Of a stretch of 64,000 nt of DNA, positions 63,201-64,000 are shown piece by piece. A program made the position numbers and the translations under genes. Source of the stretch: Rhynochetos jubatus (lineage: Eukaryota; Chordata; Aves; Eurypygiformes; Rhynochetidae); contig CM050648.1 in the NCBI GenBank assembly GCA_027574665.1, positions 46,291,200 to 46,355,199 of the forward strand, written 5' to 3'. A model generated the notes under the pieces. The model did not search any database. It was not told the origin of the DNA and was given only the letters and a program-made list of their open reading frames with translations. Every line of letters begins with the position of its first letter. Position 1 is the stretch's first letter.

Positions 63201-64000
63201 TTTGGCACCCCTCATAACGAATTTTCCTGAAGAACATGGTTAGATATTTGGTTCGTGGCGTTTGCTGGCTACACCGAAAACTTACTGTCTGACATGACAT
63301 TTGCTGTTTCCGTTTCAGATCTGATGGAGAGATTGTGCATCCAATTTGCCCGGTCTTTCTAGGTGCCATTTTCCTTCACCTGAAAACATACCCTGATTCT
63401 CCCTACAGTTCCTACTTTGCTCATTCTCATAGAACCGCTGCTGCTCTAGCTGCCTGCAGGCAGAAGTCAGTGTGCCCAGCACAGACCCAGGTGCTTGGTT
63501 TTGTGCAAATCTGACTGCTGAGTCCCCAGCGGCTGATATCCCTGGTCAGGTAGCGGTACCTGTGCAGTTACAGCAAGCCCCTTGTAATCCCTGCCCCTTT
63601 GTCCTTGCAGGAGGCTAGAGGGACCTCCATTAGAGGCCGTTAGGTTGTACTCCAGGAATATTTCGCCTTGGAAGAACCTCTTTGCTCCCTGCAGCTGTCT
63701 TCCATCGTGGGAAGTATATTGGTAATGCAGTCAGAGAGGCAGGCTAGGCGTGGGGTACGAGCCTTCTGTCCCCCCTTAGGCTCTGGGGCCAGTTGTTGTT
63801 ACTCTGCGCCGTGCCTCGCAAGCGAGGTTGCTGAACCAGTGTCTGGGTTATATCAGCACCAAGGTTTTGTGCGGGTGATGCAAAGCCACTGATGTTTTCT
63901 CATCTGTCCCTACCATAAGCTGCCTATATAGCACCAGTGCAGCTTAAAATCTGATCCCCAGGGTCTTTACTGATGTTGCTAATGAGGTTACCAATTAATG
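60216..64000. other. Intron stretch to the end of the window, no exon recognised
   Basis: AT-rich non-coding sequence. The longest frame (161 codons, minus strand, 61665-62150) is not recognisable. An acceptor-like TTGCTGTTTCCGTTTCAG precedes a plus-strand frame open from about 63319 to the TGA near 63513, but its peptide is unlike NOL4 exon 2. I see no second NOL4 exon. Confidence 0.55.

Larger units (their letters stand above)
38098..64000 (+). other. NOL4: NOL4 intron 1 (continues past the window)
   Basis: No frame downstream resembles the second coding exon, which in this family has an FFDIIYSMH-like stretch. The remaining 25.9 kb is therefore intron 1, unless the gene has an unseen small exon. 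It contains a second CpG island, two CR1 copies and two solo LTRs. Long first introns with internal regulatory DNA are usual for neural genes of this kind. Confidence 0.7.

Noticed and set aside
63319..63513. Possible second NOL4 exon after the acceptor-like CGTTTCAG
   Set aside because: The peptide is unlike the family's second exon, and there is no donor at a suitable place.
1..64000. tRNA, rRNA, CRISPR arrays or bacterial operons
   Set aside because: No cloverleaf-like, rRNA-like or regularly spaced direct-repeat pattern was seen, and the whole window has vertebrate repeat content.

Overview
This window looks like a piece of a bird genome, probably from an AT-rich macrochromosome. The evidence is several CR1 retrotransposon tails ending in the avian terminal octamer-type repeat (ATTCTRTG-like), plus solo LTRs of a bird endogenous-retrovirus family with TG...CA ends and 5-bp target duplications. 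The background is AT-rich, non-coding vertebrate sequence broken by two strong CpG islands. Nothing bacterial, phage-like or CRISPR-like is visible.

Only one protein-coding exon can be recognised with confidence. It is the first coding exon (37831-38097, + strand, 89 codons) of a NOL4-family gene (nucleolar protein 4; paralogue NOL4L). NOL4 is preferred because the surroundings are AT-rich and the first intron is very long. The exon has an in-frame stop just upstream, a strong start context and a phase-0 splice donor. It sits inside a CpG island of about 4 kb (roughly 34.7-39.0 kb) that should hold the promoter and 5' leader. No second coding exon is seen downstream, so intron 1 probably runs from 38098 past the end of the window (more than 25.9 kb).

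Layout: 1-34.7 kb is the upstream intergenic flank, with an ERV LTR (0.9-1.6 kb), a CR1 tail (7.7-8.1 kb), an ancient CR1 (17.8-18.5 kb), a second LTR family (19.05-20.2 kb), old CR1 pieces (26.0-27.1 kb) and an LTR (30.0-30.6 kb). 34.7-39.0 kb is the NOL4 promoter island and exon 1. 39-52.6 kb is intron with one CR1 (44.8-45.6 kb). 52.6-54.5 kb is a second, intragenic CpG island with no recognised exon. 54.5-64 kb is intron with a CR1 (56.5-57.1 kb) and two LTRs of one family in opposite orientation (57.5-58.1 and 59.5-60.2 kb).

The most notable signals are four RFX X-box motifs, two in each CpG island, which suggest a shared RFX input to the main promoter and a possible alternative promoter. 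Others are two in-frame splice donors 57 bp apart in exon 1, a perfect stem-loop and a short uORF in the likely leader, and an LTR hairpin that has expanded into a five-copy 13-bp tandem array. No new multi-gene system was found. Most long reading frames in the islands and repeats are artefacts of base composition or antisense reading of repeats.
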